Source of the DNA: Candidatus Zhuqueibacterota bacterium 4484_87
GTDB taxonomy: Bacteria > Zhuqueibacterota > Zhuqueibacteria > Thermofontimicrobiales > Thermofontimicrobiaceae
Length of the DNA stretch: 12,706 nt
Direction: 5' to 3'
Assembly: GCA_002085355.1 (NCBI GenBank)
Contig: NATN01000036.1
Location: 1 to 12,706 of the forward strand
Shown here piece by piece: positions 1-8,476 of the stretch. The position numbers and the translations under genes were made by a program. The notes under the pieces are model-generated. The model made no database searches. It worked only from the letters and a program-made list of their open reading frames with translations, and had not been told where the DNA came from. How positions within the stretch are numbered: the stretch's first letter is position 1; each line of letters opens with the position of its first letter.

Positions 1-363
1 CCAAATGTAATATTCTTTTTTTCTTTTCTGAATGTAGCGAAAAGAACTCAGCACCGTAAACGGCATGATGATGGTTGTCAGCAAAAAGAGCAACACAGAA
101 ATGCCGTCAATCCCCACATGATAATTCAATCCGAACTGAGAAATCCAGGGGACGTTTTCCTCAAATTGAAATGCCGCAACAGAGCTGTCGAAGTCCGCCA
201 GCATGAAAATGGAGACGACCATCGCGATGAGAGTCACCGCAAAAGCAACCCATCCGAATACGGAAGCGGAACTTTTTTCTTCACTCGGTTCCCTATTCGG
301 GATAAACATTATTAGCACAGCTCCGAGAACAGGGATGAGCAATGTCCAGGACAAAATACCCAT
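1..363 (-). CDS. nuoM: NADH-quinone oxidoreductase subunit M, N-terminal 121 codons (partial)
   Basis: This is the start of the NuoM proton-pumping antiporter-like subunit of complex I, an integral inner-membrane protein. The window edge cuts it after 121 codons. Translation starts at ATG 363-361, preceded by GGAG with a 6-nt spacer, and begins MGILSWTLLIPVLGAVL. A first hydrophobic helix is followed by a polar loop rich in Glu and Lys, a second helix, and then the family-typical block VPWISQFGLNYHVGIDGIS leading into the next helix (residues about 74-105). That block (trans-membrane entry after FGLNYHVGIDGIS) is characteristic of NuoM rather than NuoL or NuoN. The key Glu and Lys of the channel lie outside the window. 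The gene starts 25 nt after the nuoL stop, in the same operon. The frame is open to the edge with no internal stop, so I see no sign that it is broken. Confidence 0.95.
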   Translation of the reverse strand, partial: MGILSWTLLIPVLGAVLIMFIPNREPSEEKSSASVFGWVAFAVTLIAMVVSIFMLADFDSSVAAFQFEENVPWISQFGLNYHVGIDGISVLLFLLTTIIMPFTVLSSFRYIQKRKKEYYIW

Positions 364-388
364 TAATCACTCCACAAAGTTAACGTTA

Positions 389-2338
389 TCAGAAAACAAA
401 CATCATCAGAATGTACGCCAACGCGGCGCCAAACAACATGTAAAATCCATATGCCTGCAAATCACCAGTCTGGAAATAAGACAACAGCGTTGAAACCCAG
501 CGCCAACCCGTGGCAGAACCATTGGCAGCGCCATCGATGATTTTTTTATCGGAAATATTCAAAAAGAAATTCGTCGCTAAATATTTCAATGGATTAACGA
601 TAAATTTCATATAAATTTCATCGACAAAATATTTATTCCACAGCACTCGCGTGAAGCCAGTGTAAGTATCCGGATCCGGCAGACGTTTCTTGATTTCGTA
701 AAATTTAGTTTTGGCAAAATACCAACCAACGACAGCGATCACAACGGACAGCAACATGAGCCCGTATTCTGTCGCGTGGCTATAATGCCCCACATGAACC
801 TCACCATACTTCGTAACTGCTGGTTCAAGATATTCGTGCAAAAAATTGGGAAAAGCACCAAATGATAATAATTTGGGAATTCCGATCCAACCGCCGATAA
901 GCGACAGACCACCTAAAATCATCAACGGCACTGTCATGGTCTTTGGAGATTCGTGCAAATGATGCTCCTGCTCCCTTGAGCCACGAAAATTGCCAAAAAA
1001 CGTCAAATAAACCAGTCGAAACATGTAAAACGCTGTAAACAATGCCGCAACTGCGCCAATGAACCAGACAATTTTATTTCCGTGATCAGTAGCGAACACA
1101 TTCCATAAAATTTCATCTTTAGAAAAGAAGCCCGCAAACGGCGGGATACCGGCAATTGCCAATGTTGCCAGCAAGAACGTAATGTAAGTGGCTGGCATAT
1201 ATTTCTTCAACCCGCCCATATAACGAATATCCTGCTCTCCTCCCATGGCGTGAATCACACTGCCTGATCCCAAAAACAAACATGCTTTGAAAAAAGCATG
1301 GGTCATCAAATGAAAAATAGCAATGACAAACGCGCCGGCGCCGGCAGCCATGAACATAAATCCCAACTGACTGACCGTGGAATAAGCAAGTACTTTTTTA
1401 ATGTCATTTTGATAAATTGCAATGGATGCAGAAAAAATTGCCGTCAATGCGCCAACCCATAAAACGACCTGCATGGCAACAGGAGCCGCGAGAAACAAGC
1501 CGTGAAATCGGACCACCATGTACACACCGGCAGTCACCATAGTCGCTGCGTGAATGAGAGCGGACACTGGTGTGGGGCCTGCCATTGCGTCTGGGAGCCA
1601 CACGTACAGCGGAATTTGTGCCGATTTTCCGGTGGCGCCAATGAACAACAGAATCGCTGCGGCGTTCGTCCAGAAAAATGTCATGGAATTGCCGTGATGA
1701 AAAAATTGATTGACAGCCGCAATATTGAGAGAACCGACATTAGCAAAAATCAGAAACATACCCAGCAAAAAACCGAAATCACCAATACGGTTGACTATAA
1801 ATGCCTTTTTGCCGGCGGCTGCTTTTTCATCATCTTTATACCAAAATCCTATCAATAAATAACTACACAACCCAACGCCTTCCCAACCGACAAACATCAC
1901 CGGCATGGAATCGCCGAGAATAAGCAACAGCATGGCGAAAACGAATAAATTCAAATATGAAAAATAGCGAACGCTTGATTCGTCTCCGTGAATGTATCCG
2001 ATGGAATAAAAATGGATCACTGAACTGACGCCCGTCACTACCAGCAACATGACCGCAGACAAATGATCAACGACAAAAGTAATATTAATATTTAGCTTAT
2101 CTACCAATACCCAGACATAAGGCGTGCAAGAGAGGGACTCCAATCCGGACATTTTTACGAAAACGATGTACAGGGACAGAAGAAAAGACGCAGCAACTGT
2201 GGAAAAAGCGAGCATCCCTGCAAATTTCTCGCCCCAAATTTCCTTCTTGCGATAGCCATTGGTCACAGCAACTATTCCGTTCAGAGCTGCGCCGATTAAC
2301 GGCAAAATAACAATCACAAAAATCAGGCTGTTTTCCAT
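389..2338 (-). CDS. nuoL: NADH-quinone oxidoreductase subunit L (proton-translocating antiporter-like subunit)
   Basis: NuoL is the distal antiporter-like subunit of the membrane arm of complex I. It moves protons across the inner membrane in step with quinone reduction. At 649 aa it is slightly longer than the E. coli protein (613 aa). Key residues are visible at a constant offset from E. coli: Glu153 in GWEGVGLCSYLLIGFW, Lys238 in GKSAQIPLYVWLPDAM and His263 in SALIHAATM. The C-terminal part (from about residue 545) carries the polar stretch NKYFVDEIY and a final hydrophobic helix, as expected for the long lateral helix HL and its anchor. The start codon lies 6 nt after the nuoK stop; an AGGGG about 10 nt upstream can serve as ribosome-binding site. 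The stop is TGA, one of three in this operon that show UGA is a normal stop here. Confidence 0.98.
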   Translation of the reverse strand: MENSLIFVIVILPLIGAALNGIVAVTNGYRKKEIWGEKFAGMLAFSTVAASFLLSLYIVFVKMSGLESLSCTPYVWVLVDKLNINITFVVDHLSAVMLLVVTGVSSVIHFYSIGYIHGDESSVRYFSYLNLFVFAMLLLILGDSMPVMFVGWEGVGLCSYLLIGFWYKDDEKAAAGKKAFIVNRIGDFGFLLGMFLIFANVGSLNIAAVNQFFHHGNSMTFFWTNAAAILLFIGATGKSAQIPLYVWLPDAMAGPTPVSALIHAATMVTAGVYMVVRFHGLFLAAPVAMQVVLWVGALTAIFSASIAIYQNDIKKVLAYSTVSQLGFMFMAAGAGAFVIAIFHLMTHAFFKACLFLGSGSVIHAMGGEQDIRYMGGLKKYMPATYITFLLATLAIAGIPPFAGFFSKDEILWNVFATDHGNKIVWFIGAVAALFTAFYMFRLVYLTFFGNFRGSREQEHHLHESPKTMTVPLMILGGLSLIGGWIGIPKLLSFGAFPNFLHEYLEPAVTKYGEVHVGHYSHATEYGLMLLSVVIAVVGWYFAKTKFYEIKKRLPDPDTYTGFTRVLWNKYFVDEIYMKFIVNPLKYLATNFFLNISDKKIIDGAANGSATGWRWVSTLLSYFQTGDLQAYGFYMLFGAALAYILMMFVF

Positions 2339-2344
2339 AAAAAA

Positions 2345-2677
2345 TTAGCCCCTTTCTTCACTGTATGTTTCAACTCCGATAGTTCCAGTTCTTTTAAAAA
2401 GCCTGACGATGATGGCAATACCCACTGCCACTTCGCAAGCAGCAACGACAAAGACCATCAACGACATAATTTGTCCGTCAATATTCAGATGCAACCGGGC
2501 GAAATAAACCAGATTTAGATTCACCGCATTCAACATTAATTCCACGCCCATGAGCATGTGTAACAACGTACGCCGCAAAATAAATGTAGCTGCTCCTATC
2601 AGGAACAGAACAAAAACAATGGCGAGTGTAAAAAAACCTCCGAAACCTGTGACGAATTCACCTAATGGACTACTCAT
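2345..2677 (-). CDS. nuoK: NADH-quinone oxidoreductase subunit K
   Basis: NuoK is a small MrpC-like membrane subunit of complex I that contributes to a proton pathway next to NuoJ and NuoA. It has 110 aa, close to the usual 100, with three predicted membrane helices. The two conserved buried glutamates are present: Glu46 in MLMGVELMLNAVNL and Glu82 in VAACEVAVGIAIIV. The start overlaps the nuoJ stop by 8 nt (ATGAGTAG), which suggests translational coupling. The protein has an N-terminal extension of about ten residues relative to E. coli and a polar C-terminal tail of about fifteen residues; neither affects the helices. Confidence 0.97.
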   Translation of the reverse strand: MSSPLGEFVTGFGGFFTLAIVFVLFLIGAATFILRRTLLHMLMGVELMLNAVNLNLVYFARLHLNIDGQIMSLMVFVVAACEVAVGIAIIVRLFKRTGTIGVETYSEERG

Positions 2678-3221
2678 TCTTTCGACCCTTCCAATCCAAT
2701 TGTACGATTGAAATCACCGCGACAATGGCGGCAAACAATAACGTGGATACAAACTCAAAAGCAAACAAATATCTTGACATCAGTCCCTTGGAGAACAGCT
2801 CGATTCCTCCAAATGTATCAGGAGAGCTGGCGGGATTGGCAGACAGACTCATCGCCTTAAAAACATCCGGCTGTCCGGCGATTGCAAAATAGAGCTTCAA
2901 TACAAAGAAAATCGTCAGCAACAAAATAAAAGCACCGCCGAGCCAGAAAAATTTAGAAAACGGACGCCGATAATCATCGCTTTTGATGTCCAATAACATG
3001 ATGAAATAAATTATTAACACCATGATAGCGCCAGCGTAGATGATAATCTGAAAAACAGCGATACTGTGCGCCTGCAGAATTGCATACATTGCAGCCAACG
3101 CCAGCATTGCTATCAACAAACCCATCGCGCCGCGAATCGGATGCTTGGCAATGATTAAAATCAAGCCTCCGGCAATGGCAACGAGTCCGGAAAGTATGTA
3201 CATCAATACGTTGAAATCCAT
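2670..3221 (-). CDS. nuoJ: NADH-quinone oxidoreductase subunit J
   Basis: NuoJ is a polytopic membrane subunit (ND6-type) of complex I, located beside NuoA, NuoK and NuoH. The protein has 183 aa, the normal size, and about five hydrophobic segments. The family signature is clear: FQIIIYAGAIMVLIIYFIML at residues about 57-76, the helix that contains the pi-bulge in solved structures. An N-terminal cluster HPIRGAMGLL also fits ND6-type proteins. The ATG is preceded by AGGA with an 8-nt spacer. It begins 43 nt after nuoI and its last 8 nt overlap nuoK. Confidence 0.96.
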   Translation of the reverse strand: MDFNVLMYILSGLVAIAGGLILIIAKHPIRGAMGLLIAMLALAAMYAILQAHSIAVFQIIIYAGAIMVLIIYFIMLLDIKSDDYRRPFSKFFWLGGAFILLLTIFFVLKLYFAIAGQPDVFKAMSLSANPASSPDTFGGIELFSKGLMSRYLFAFEFVSTLLFAAIVAVISIVQLDWKGRKNE

Positions 3222-3264
3222 GAAATACTTCCTGTGCTATTTTTATTTTTAACTGTTTGCGTTT

Positions 3265-3828
3265 CTACGCATTTGGATTATAACCATGAACAACATCATC
3301 GCTCACCGTAGGATGCCAGGAAAGCAATTTTTCTTTATCATAAACCATCCGAAAACGATCGTAACCAACCAACTCACTTGTTTCAGGCAACATGCGAATC
3401 GCATCTACCGGACAAGCTTCAACACAAAAACCGCAGAAAATACAATGACTCAGATCAATTTCAAAAACCTGCGGTCTTTTCTGAATCTTCGGATCTTCGC
3501 TTTCTTCAGCTTCAATGGTAATGCATTGCGCCGGACAAATCGTCGCGCACATTTTGCATGCCACGCAACGTGGTTGCCCATTGGAGCGCTGCACCAAAAT
3601 ATGCCTGCCACGATTATTCGGTGACATGTCCGCACGCGTTTCCTCCGGGTAAAGAATCACCACGCCGCCCTTGCGAAACGTGAGCCATTTCCATAAATTG
3701 CGGAAAAAATGCTTTGTCGTAATCCAGACACCGCGGAAAATTTCACGATAATAAACTTGTATGGTTAAGCCGCGCTTCTTGCGATCCACATATTCCATAT
3801 CCGGAAAATTCGGAATCTGATATGCCAT
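3265..3828 (-). CDS. nuoI: NADH-quinone oxidoreductase subunit I (two 4Fe-4S ferredoxin-type)
   Basis: NuoI is the peripheral-arm subunit that carries clusters N6a and N6b and passes electrons from NuoG to the N2 cluster of NuoB. I chose ATG 3828-3826 (187 aa): it has a strong Shine-Dalgarno GGGAGGT with a 7-nt spacer and sits 1 nt after the nuoH stop. The longer frame would begin inside nuoH and add eight unconserved residues. An amphipathic N-terminal part is followed by two CxxCxxCxxxCP motifs: Cys88, 91, 94, 98 (CVACKMCATICP) and Cys129, 132, 135, 139 (CIFCGFCVEACP). All eight cluster ligands are present. The protein ends in a conserved region with WHPT and no odd extension. Confidence 0.98.
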   Translation of the reverse strand: MAYQIPNFPDMEYVDRKKRGLTIQVYYREIFRGVWITTKHFFRNLWKWLTFRKGGVVILYPEETRADMSPNNRGRHILVQRSNGQPRCVACKMCATICPAQCITIEAEESEDPKIQKRPQVFEIDLSHCIFCGFCVEACPVDAIRMLPETSELVGYDRFRMVYDKEKLLSWHPTVSDDVVHGYNPNA

Positions 3829-3829
3829 A

Positions 3830-5026
3830 TTATAAACCTCCCAGTGCCACAATAATAACTGTAATGATCAAATTTGCAATCGCCAGCGGAAGCAAAATCC
3901 GCCATCCCAATTGCATTAATTGATCGTAACGAAATCTCGGCAGACTCCAACGAGCCTGCTGCAATAACCAGGCAAAGAAAAATACTTTCACATGAAAAGA
4001 AATTAATTGTAGAATCACCACTGTCGCGTGTGACAGATGAACATAAGTGCCCCACGGGAAATAAAAACCATCAGCAGCCATATAAGGCACTGTGTAGCCG
4101 CCGAAGAAAAATGTCGTCAGCATGATAGCGACAAAAACGATCTCGATAAATTCTGCAAACATAAAAAGGAGCATTTTGAACCCCGAATATTCCGTAAAAT
4201 ATCCGGAAATAATTTCCGATTCCGCTTCCGGCAAATCGAAAGGCATCCGTTTGTTTTCCGCTACGGCTGCTGCCAAAAAGATGAACATCGCCAACGGCTG
4301 CATGAAAACGCCCCATTTCGGTAGCCAACCCCAGGCTAATTCATTCTGTGCCTGGACAATGTCCCACACATTGACTGTCTGAAAAATAAAAATCAGACCC
4401 AAAAGGGAAAGTCCCATGCTCACTTCGTAGGAAATCATTTGAGACGCTGCACGCAGTGCGCCCATCATGGAAAATTTATTATTGGAAGACCAGCCCGCCA
4501 AAATAGCGCCAAAAACGCTGATGCCTCCGATGGCAAAAATAAATAGCAACCCAACATTCAGATCCGCTACCTGTACTTTGAACGAATAGTCAGGCAAATT
4601 TTTGGCGAAATACTCAGGGAGATACGGGATCCATTTCAAATAGGAAACATTGAAGAATTCGGCAGGTTTGACAATCCCGGCGAAAGGAATAACCGCCACT
4701 GCCAAAACCGCGGGGATAAACGCAAAGAAGATCGCCAGATTGTACATCAATTTATCGTACACTTTTGGCTTGAAATCTTCTTTGATCAGACATTTTATTG
4801 CGTCTGCCAGGTTATTGATAAAACCCCACATCGCAAATTTTTTCCCAAACGGCAATGGGATAGACGCACGATTTGCGCCGATTCTGTCTTGCAAAACAGC
4901 AGATTGTTTTCGCTCTGACCAGCTCATGACGGCGCCCATCATAAACATGAATACAAAAATCCCGCCTGCCAGAATAAAGTACGTCCAAAAATTGACCATA
5001 TTGATTCCCAGAAAATTCGCTTCCAT
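3830..5026 (-). CDS. nuoH: NADH-quinone oxidoreductase subunit H
   Basis: NuoH (ND1-type) is the membrane subunit that forms the quinone-entry tunnel together with NuoB and NuoD. It has 398 aa, clearly longer than E. coli NuoH (325 aa). Signature blocks: SERKQSAVLQDRIGANR at residues 37-53 (usual form RIGPNR, here Ala replaces Pro) and the acidic quinone-tunnel loop PFDLPEAESEIISGYFTEY at 262-280 with its conserved glutamates. Much of the extra length seems to lie in an enlarged hydrophilic loop at about residues 118-155, rich in aromatic residues. ATG 5026 has GAGG with an 8-nt spacer; a second Met at residue 10 is possible but has no comparable site. The gene starts 60 nt after nuoG and ends 1 nt before nuoI. 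Confidence 0.97.
   Translation of the reverse strand: MEANFLGINMVNFWTYFILAGGIFVFMFMMGAVMSWSERKQSAVLQDRIGANRASIPLPFGKKFAMWGFINNLADAIKCLIKEDFKPKVYDKLMYNLAIFFAFIPAVLAVAVIPFAGIVKPAEFFNVSYLKWIPYLPEYFAKNLPDYSFKVQVADLNVGLLFIFAIGGISVFGAILAGWSSNNKFSMMGALRAASQMISYEVSMGLSLLGLIFIFQTVNVWDIVQAQNELAWGWLPKWGVFMQPLAMFIFLAAAVAENKRMPFDLPEAESEIISGYFTEYSGFKMLLFMFAEFIEIVFVAIMLTTFFFGGYTVPYMAADGFYFPWGTYVHLSHATVVILQLISFHVKVFFFAWLLQQARWSLPRFRYDQLMQLGWRILLPLAIANLIITVIIVALGGL
3836..3842 (-). promoter_or_regulatory. Ribosome-binding site of nuoI (decides the start)
   Basis: GGGAGGT on the minus strand, 7 nt before ATG 3828. It lies inside the last codons of nuoH and supports the shorter nuoI start over the upstream ATG at 3852, and translational coupling of nuoH and nuoI. 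Confidence 0.85.
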
Positions 5027-5086
5027 GCGATTTGCCTCGTGAAATATGTCTAATCCAAACTGCTTGCTCTTTAATTTAAAATGATG

Positions 5087-6541
5087 TTACTTCGCGTTTT
5101 GAATCTCTTGGACAGTTCTGCCAATCGGCTTCACTCCCAATTCTTTGAGTAAATCGACAAAAAACGTCAATTCATCATAATTATTCTCGCCCTTGATTGC
5201 CCGGCGAAAATCTTGCGTGATGCCCTCAAAATTAGTGAAGGAGCCATGTTTCTCTGCTGAAATACGACCTGCTAAATTATATTTCGCTTTATCCCAAACT
5301 TGGTCCACCATTGCTGAGATAACAATCAACTCCAGTCCGCTCACTTTATCCAGTGGTGCACCAGGTCCCCAGACTACAGCATATTTAAAATCGCTGATCA
5401 CCATATCATTAATATCTTTTGCATCAGGAAATGCGTTTTTGACTCCCGCCATATTCGGAGTTTTGTCTTCTTTAATCAAAATATCATCTTCGCGGATCTC
5501 ACCTGTTGACTCCTGCCAGACCCGATCTTTTTTATGAAAAATTCCTTTTATTCCCAGATGCTCTGTAAGCTGTTTAGCTAACGTCAGCTCTTCGTTGGTG
5601 GCATAAGCCGACAATACAAAAGCAGTCTCTTTCGTATGTTCTTTCAAAAGAGAGGCAACTTCCGAAACAAATTTACCATAATCAACTGCACGATGATTTA
5701 TTTTTACCCCGGCTGCCCGATTTTTTGGCGGATAGATGTAATATTCTCTGCCAAAATCGCACATCCACGATTTGTTCACCGCATCATTTTCCCTCGGACG
5801 AACCCGGTAAATCACATTATCTTTAGTTTCAATCCAGATGTTACACCCGCGTGAACATCCGGCGCAGACAGAGGGCGTTTTGTGCAAGTACCAGACACGT
5901 TCTTTGAAACGAAAATATGTCGGGGTAAGTGCTCCGACCGGACAATTATCTGTGACGCAGTAGGCATACGGATCATCGTCAAGCGTGTCGCCATGCGCCA
6001 GTGCCACGTACGATCGGTCGCCTCGCTCTAAAATTCCCAATTTGTTAGTCTTGGATACTTCGCGCGTGATGCGAACGCAACGGGAACAGAGAATACACCG
6101 CTCCGCATCATAAACAATTTTCTCGCCAAAATGATAAAGTTTCTCCTTGGCAACTTTGGTTTCATTGAATCGAGATTTGTCGCCAGAGAATTCCATATAT
6201 TGATCTTGAAGCATACACTCGCCTGCTTTATCGCAAATGGGGCAGTCCAGTGGATGATTGATCAAAATAAATTCCAAAACAGCTTTGCGAATCTCCGCAA
6301 CCTCAGGTGTGTTCGTGTGAACCACCATGCCATCAGCAACGGGCGTCATACATGAAGGCTGCGGTTTCGGATTTTTCTCGATGGTCACCAGGCACATCCG
6401 ACAATTTCCGCTGGGAAAAAGGTGTTTATGGTAACAAAACCGCGGAATGTAAATGCCATTTTGCTCACAGGCATCAATAAGAAGCGTTCCTGCCGGCACA
6501 GTGATTTTTTTACCATCTACCGTAAGCGTTACTTCTTTCAT
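5087..6541 (-). CDS. nuoG: NADH-quinone oxidoreductase subunit G, short form (2Fe-2S and three 4Fe-4S clusters)
   Basis: NuoG carries the electron wire between NuoF and NuoI in the peripheral arm. An N-terminal 2Fe-2S ferredoxin domain (Cys36, 47, 50, 64; N1b) is followed by N5 (HPLDCPICDKAGEC: His96, Cys100, 103, 109), N4 (CILCSRC, Cys149, 152, 155, with Cys200 in DNCPVGAL) and the optional N7 motif CxxCxxxC-x27-C (Cys226, 229, 233, 261). The molybdopterin-oxidoreductase-like C-terminal domain starts near residue 270 and is much reduced: the protein ends at 484 aa against roughly 700-900 in mitochondria, Thermus and E. coli. No frameshift is visible, and nuoH follows 60 nt later with its own ribosome-binding site, so this looks like a natural short form. 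The start overlaps the nuoF stop by 4 nt (ATGA). Confidence 0.96.
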   Translation of the reverse strand: MKEVTLTVDGKKITVPAGTLLIDACEQNGIYIPRFCYHKHLFPSGNCRMCLVTIEKNPKPQPSCMTPVADGMVVHTNTPEVAEIRKAVLEFILINHPLDCPICDKAGECMLQDQYMEFSGDKSRFNETKVAKEKLYHFGEKIVYDAERCILCSRCVRITREVSKTNKLGILERGDRSYVALAHGDTLDDDPYAYCVTDNCPVGALTPTYFRFKERVWYLHKTPSVCAGCSRGCNIWIETKDNVIYRVRPRENDAVNKSWMCDFGREYYIYPPKNRAAGVKINHRAVDYGKFVSEVASLLKEHTKETAFVLSAYATNEELTLAKQLTEHLGIKGIFHKKDRVWQESTGEIREDDILIKEDKTPNMAGVKNAFPDAKDINDMVISDFKYAVVWGPGAPLDKVSGLELIVISAMVDQVWDKAKYNLAGRISAEKHGSFTNFEGITQDFRRAIKGENNYDELTFFVDLLKELGVKPIGRTVQEIQNAK

Positions 6542-7839
6542 ACCTTCTCCTGAAAGCGGACAAATTTACCCCCATAAGGGCAACCGCCTTGTTTTATATG
6601 TTCTTCAAATTCCTCTCTGAATTTTTCCACAAAGCTATCCACTGGCCCACATGCTGCATCTCCCAACGGGCACACTGTATGGAAAGCAATGTGTTTGGTG
6701 ATACTGGTGAGAAGATCGAGATCTTCCATCTTCCCTTTTCCTTCTTCGATTCGTTTTACGACCTGGTGCAACCAGCCCGTACCTTCCCGGCATGGTGTAC
6801 ACTGTCCGCACGATTCATGGTGATAAAAATGAGTCAGAACCTCCAGCAGCTTCACCATACAGGTTCCTTCAGCAATCACGATCACGGCTCCGGAGCCAAG
6901 GCTGGAACCTGCTGCGGCGATGGACTCATAATCAATAGTCATATCTTTAATATCTTCAGGCAACAATACCGGCGTAGAAGATCCGCCAGGAATGACTGCT
7001 TTCAACTTTCTTCCGCCAATGATCCCGCCGGCTTCATTGTTCAAAAAATCCATAAATGAATAGCCTAATTCAACTTCATAGACGCCGGGTTTTCGGACAT
7101 GACCACTGACGGAGAGCAATTTCGTTCCGGAGGATTTCTCCGTGCCAATTTTATGATAAGCCTCGCCGCCATTGGCAATAATCCACGGAACGCTCGCCAG
7201 AGTTTCGACATTATTGATGATTGTCGGACATTTATACAAACCTTCAATTGCCGGAAACGGCGGTTTGTTGCGCGTCTGTCCTTTTTTCCCTTCAATGGAA
7301 TTCATCAGCCCGGTCTCATCACCGACCACATAAGCGCCAGCGCCTTTGTGCACAGTAATTTCGGGCACATAATTCGTTCCCTTGAGCGGTTTCCCCAGAT
7401 AGCCAGCGTCGTACGCCTCTTTGACAGCTGCTCTCACACGTTCCAGTGCGAAACCGTACTCCCCGCGAATGTAAATATAAGCATGTTTTGCATTGATCGC
7501 GTAACACGCGAGGATCATCCCTTCAATTAGCATGTGGGGATTTTCTTCCATAATGACGCGATCTTTAAATGTTCCCGGCTCGCCTTCATCGCCGTTACAG
7601 ATCAGATAAACCGGCTTATCGCTATCCTTGGGTAAAAATGACCATTTGATACCAGCCGGAAAGCCAGCACCGCCTCTGCCGCGGATGCCGCTTTTTTTCA
7701 CTTCTTCCATTACTTCAGTCGGACTTAAAGCGGGAATCTTTTCTGCCAGCGTCTGATAGCCGCCACGTTTCAGATAGCTGTCCAAAGTATGGCTCGTGCC
7801 ATTGCGTTCAAAATTTAGTAATATCTTTTTATGAGACAT
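6538..7839 (-). CDS. nuoF: NADH-quinone oxidoreductase subunit F (NADH- and FMN-binding)
   Basis: NuoF oxidises NADH with FMN and holds cluster N3. It has 433 aa, the usual size. Visible motifs are the glycine-rich nucleotide loop GRGGAGFPAG (54-63), CNGDEGEPGTFKDR (81-94) for FMN/NADH, HKGAGAYVVGDETGLMNS (164-181; the usual form GEET is GDET here), a SLBB-type domain at about 240-330, and the 4Fe-4S ligands Cys344, 347, 350 in ESCGQCTPCREG plus Cys390 in HTVCPLGD. It starts 11 nt after the nuoE stop and ends with a TGA that overlaps the nuoG start codon. It forms the NADH dehydrogenase module with NuoE and NuoG. Confidence 0.98.
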   Translation of the reverse strand: MSHKKILLNFERNGTSHTLDSYLKRGGYQTLAEKIPALSPTEVMEEVKKSGIRGRGGAGFPAGIKWSFLPKDSDKPVYLICNGDEGEPGTFKDRVIMEENPHMLIEGMILACYAINAKHAYIYIRGEYGFALERVRAAVKEAYDAGYLGKPLKGTNYVPEITVHKGAGAYVVGDETGLMNSIEGKKGQTRNKPPFPAIEGLYKCPTIINNVETLASVPWIIANGGEAYHKIGTEKSSGTKLLSVSGHVRKPGVYEVELGYSFMDFLNNEAGGIIGGRKLKAVIPGGSSTPVLLPEDIKDMTIDYESIAAAGSSLGSGAVIVIAEGTCMVKLLEVLTHFYHHESCGQCTPCREGTGWLHQVVKRIEEGKGKMEDLDLLTSITKHIAFHTVCPLGDAACGPVDSFVEKFREEFEEHIKQGGCPYGGKFVRFQEKV

Positions 7840-7850
7840 ACCGTACTCTT

Positions 7851-8366
7851 CTATTTATATTCGGGCCATTCTTGTGGTTTTTGTTCGTGCTCTTTTCCGT
7901 TTCGCAAATCTTCTAAAATTTGCTCCACTTTATTTTCATCAAGCAATTCGTAATAGCGATCGCCAACCTGCATCATTGGTCCTGTACCGCAAGACCCAAG
8001 ACATTCCACTGTTTTCAGCGTGAACATCCCATCCGGAGTCGTCTCGCCTACTTTGATCTTGAGTACTTCGCAAATGTGATCAATAACGTCCTGACTTCCC
8101 AACATGGCACAGGAAATATTATTGCACACCTCAAGTACAAATTTCCCCTCTTTTTTCTCCGTGAACATGGAATACCATGACCGGACTTCCTCCACCCAGA
8201 TAGTCGGAATTTCCAATTCTGCGGCGATCAAATCTACCGCTTCATTGGAGACGAAACCTTCCCGTTTCTGAATCATCCACATTAGCGGGAGCGTCAGCGA
8301 ACGGGGATCCGGATAGCGCGTTCGCAAGTAAGCGATTTCTTTTTTTTCAGCGTCCGTAAAATCCAT
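7851..8366 (-). CDS. nuoE: NADH-quinone oxidoreductase subunit E (2Fe-2S thioredoxin-like)
   Basis: NuoE is the small peripheral subunit with cluster N1a, which lies on the other side of the flavin from the main electron wire. It has 171 aa, the normal size. A helical N-terminal region (with RYPDPRSLTLPLMWMIQ) is followed by a thioredoxin-like 2Fe-2S domain with Cys81 and Cys86 (CNNISC) and Cys122 and Cys126 (CLGSCGTGP), the expected C-x4-C and C-x3-C pattern. The start has an AGGG 5 nt upstream. It is separated from nuoD by about 110 nt, the largest gap in the operon, and from nuoF by 11 nt. Confidence 0.97.
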   Translation of the reverse strand: MDFTDAEKKEIAYLRTRYPDPRSLTLPLMWMIQKREGFVSNEAVDLIAAELEIPTIWVEEVRSWYSMFTEKKEGKFVLEVCNNISCAMLGSQDVIDHICEVLKIKVGETTPDGMFTLKTVECLGSCGTGPMMQVGDRYYELLDENKVEQILEDLRNGKEHEQKPQEWPEYK

Positions 8367-8374
8367 GAGTACCC

Positions 8375-8420
8375 TTACATTTTTTTATGATTCACCCTTA
8401 TAAAGGCAGACCAAATGTAA
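8375..8420 (-). promoter_or_regulatory. Possible intercistronic RNA stem upstream of nuoE
   Basis: In the nuoD-nuoE gap an 8-bp inverted repeat (TTACATTT at 8413-8420 and AAATGTAA at 8375-8382, read on the minus strand) encloses a small CCTT-TAT-AAGG hairpin. The downstream arm runs straight into the nuoE ribosome-binding site (AAGGGT), so the fold could limit nuoE translation or mark a processing point. The stem is AT-rich and may be chance. I see nothing else in this gap. Confidence 0.25.
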
Positions 8421-8476
8421 ATTTAAACTTTCTTTCTTCACCTGAAAATTCAACAATATCAAATCAGGCAAAATCT

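Noticed and set aside
6589..7059. Long plus-strand ORFs opposite nuo genes (for example 156 codons here, others at 7099-7530, 4650-5042, 8726-9109, 1502-1858)
   Set aside because: They are antisense shadows of well-conserved nuo genes, have no recognisable domains and no consistent ribosome-binding sites.
8398..8409. 12-bp sequence TTATAAAGGCAG shared with 11469-11480
   Set aside because: A few exact 12-mer matches are expected by chance in a window of this size, and the contexts differ.
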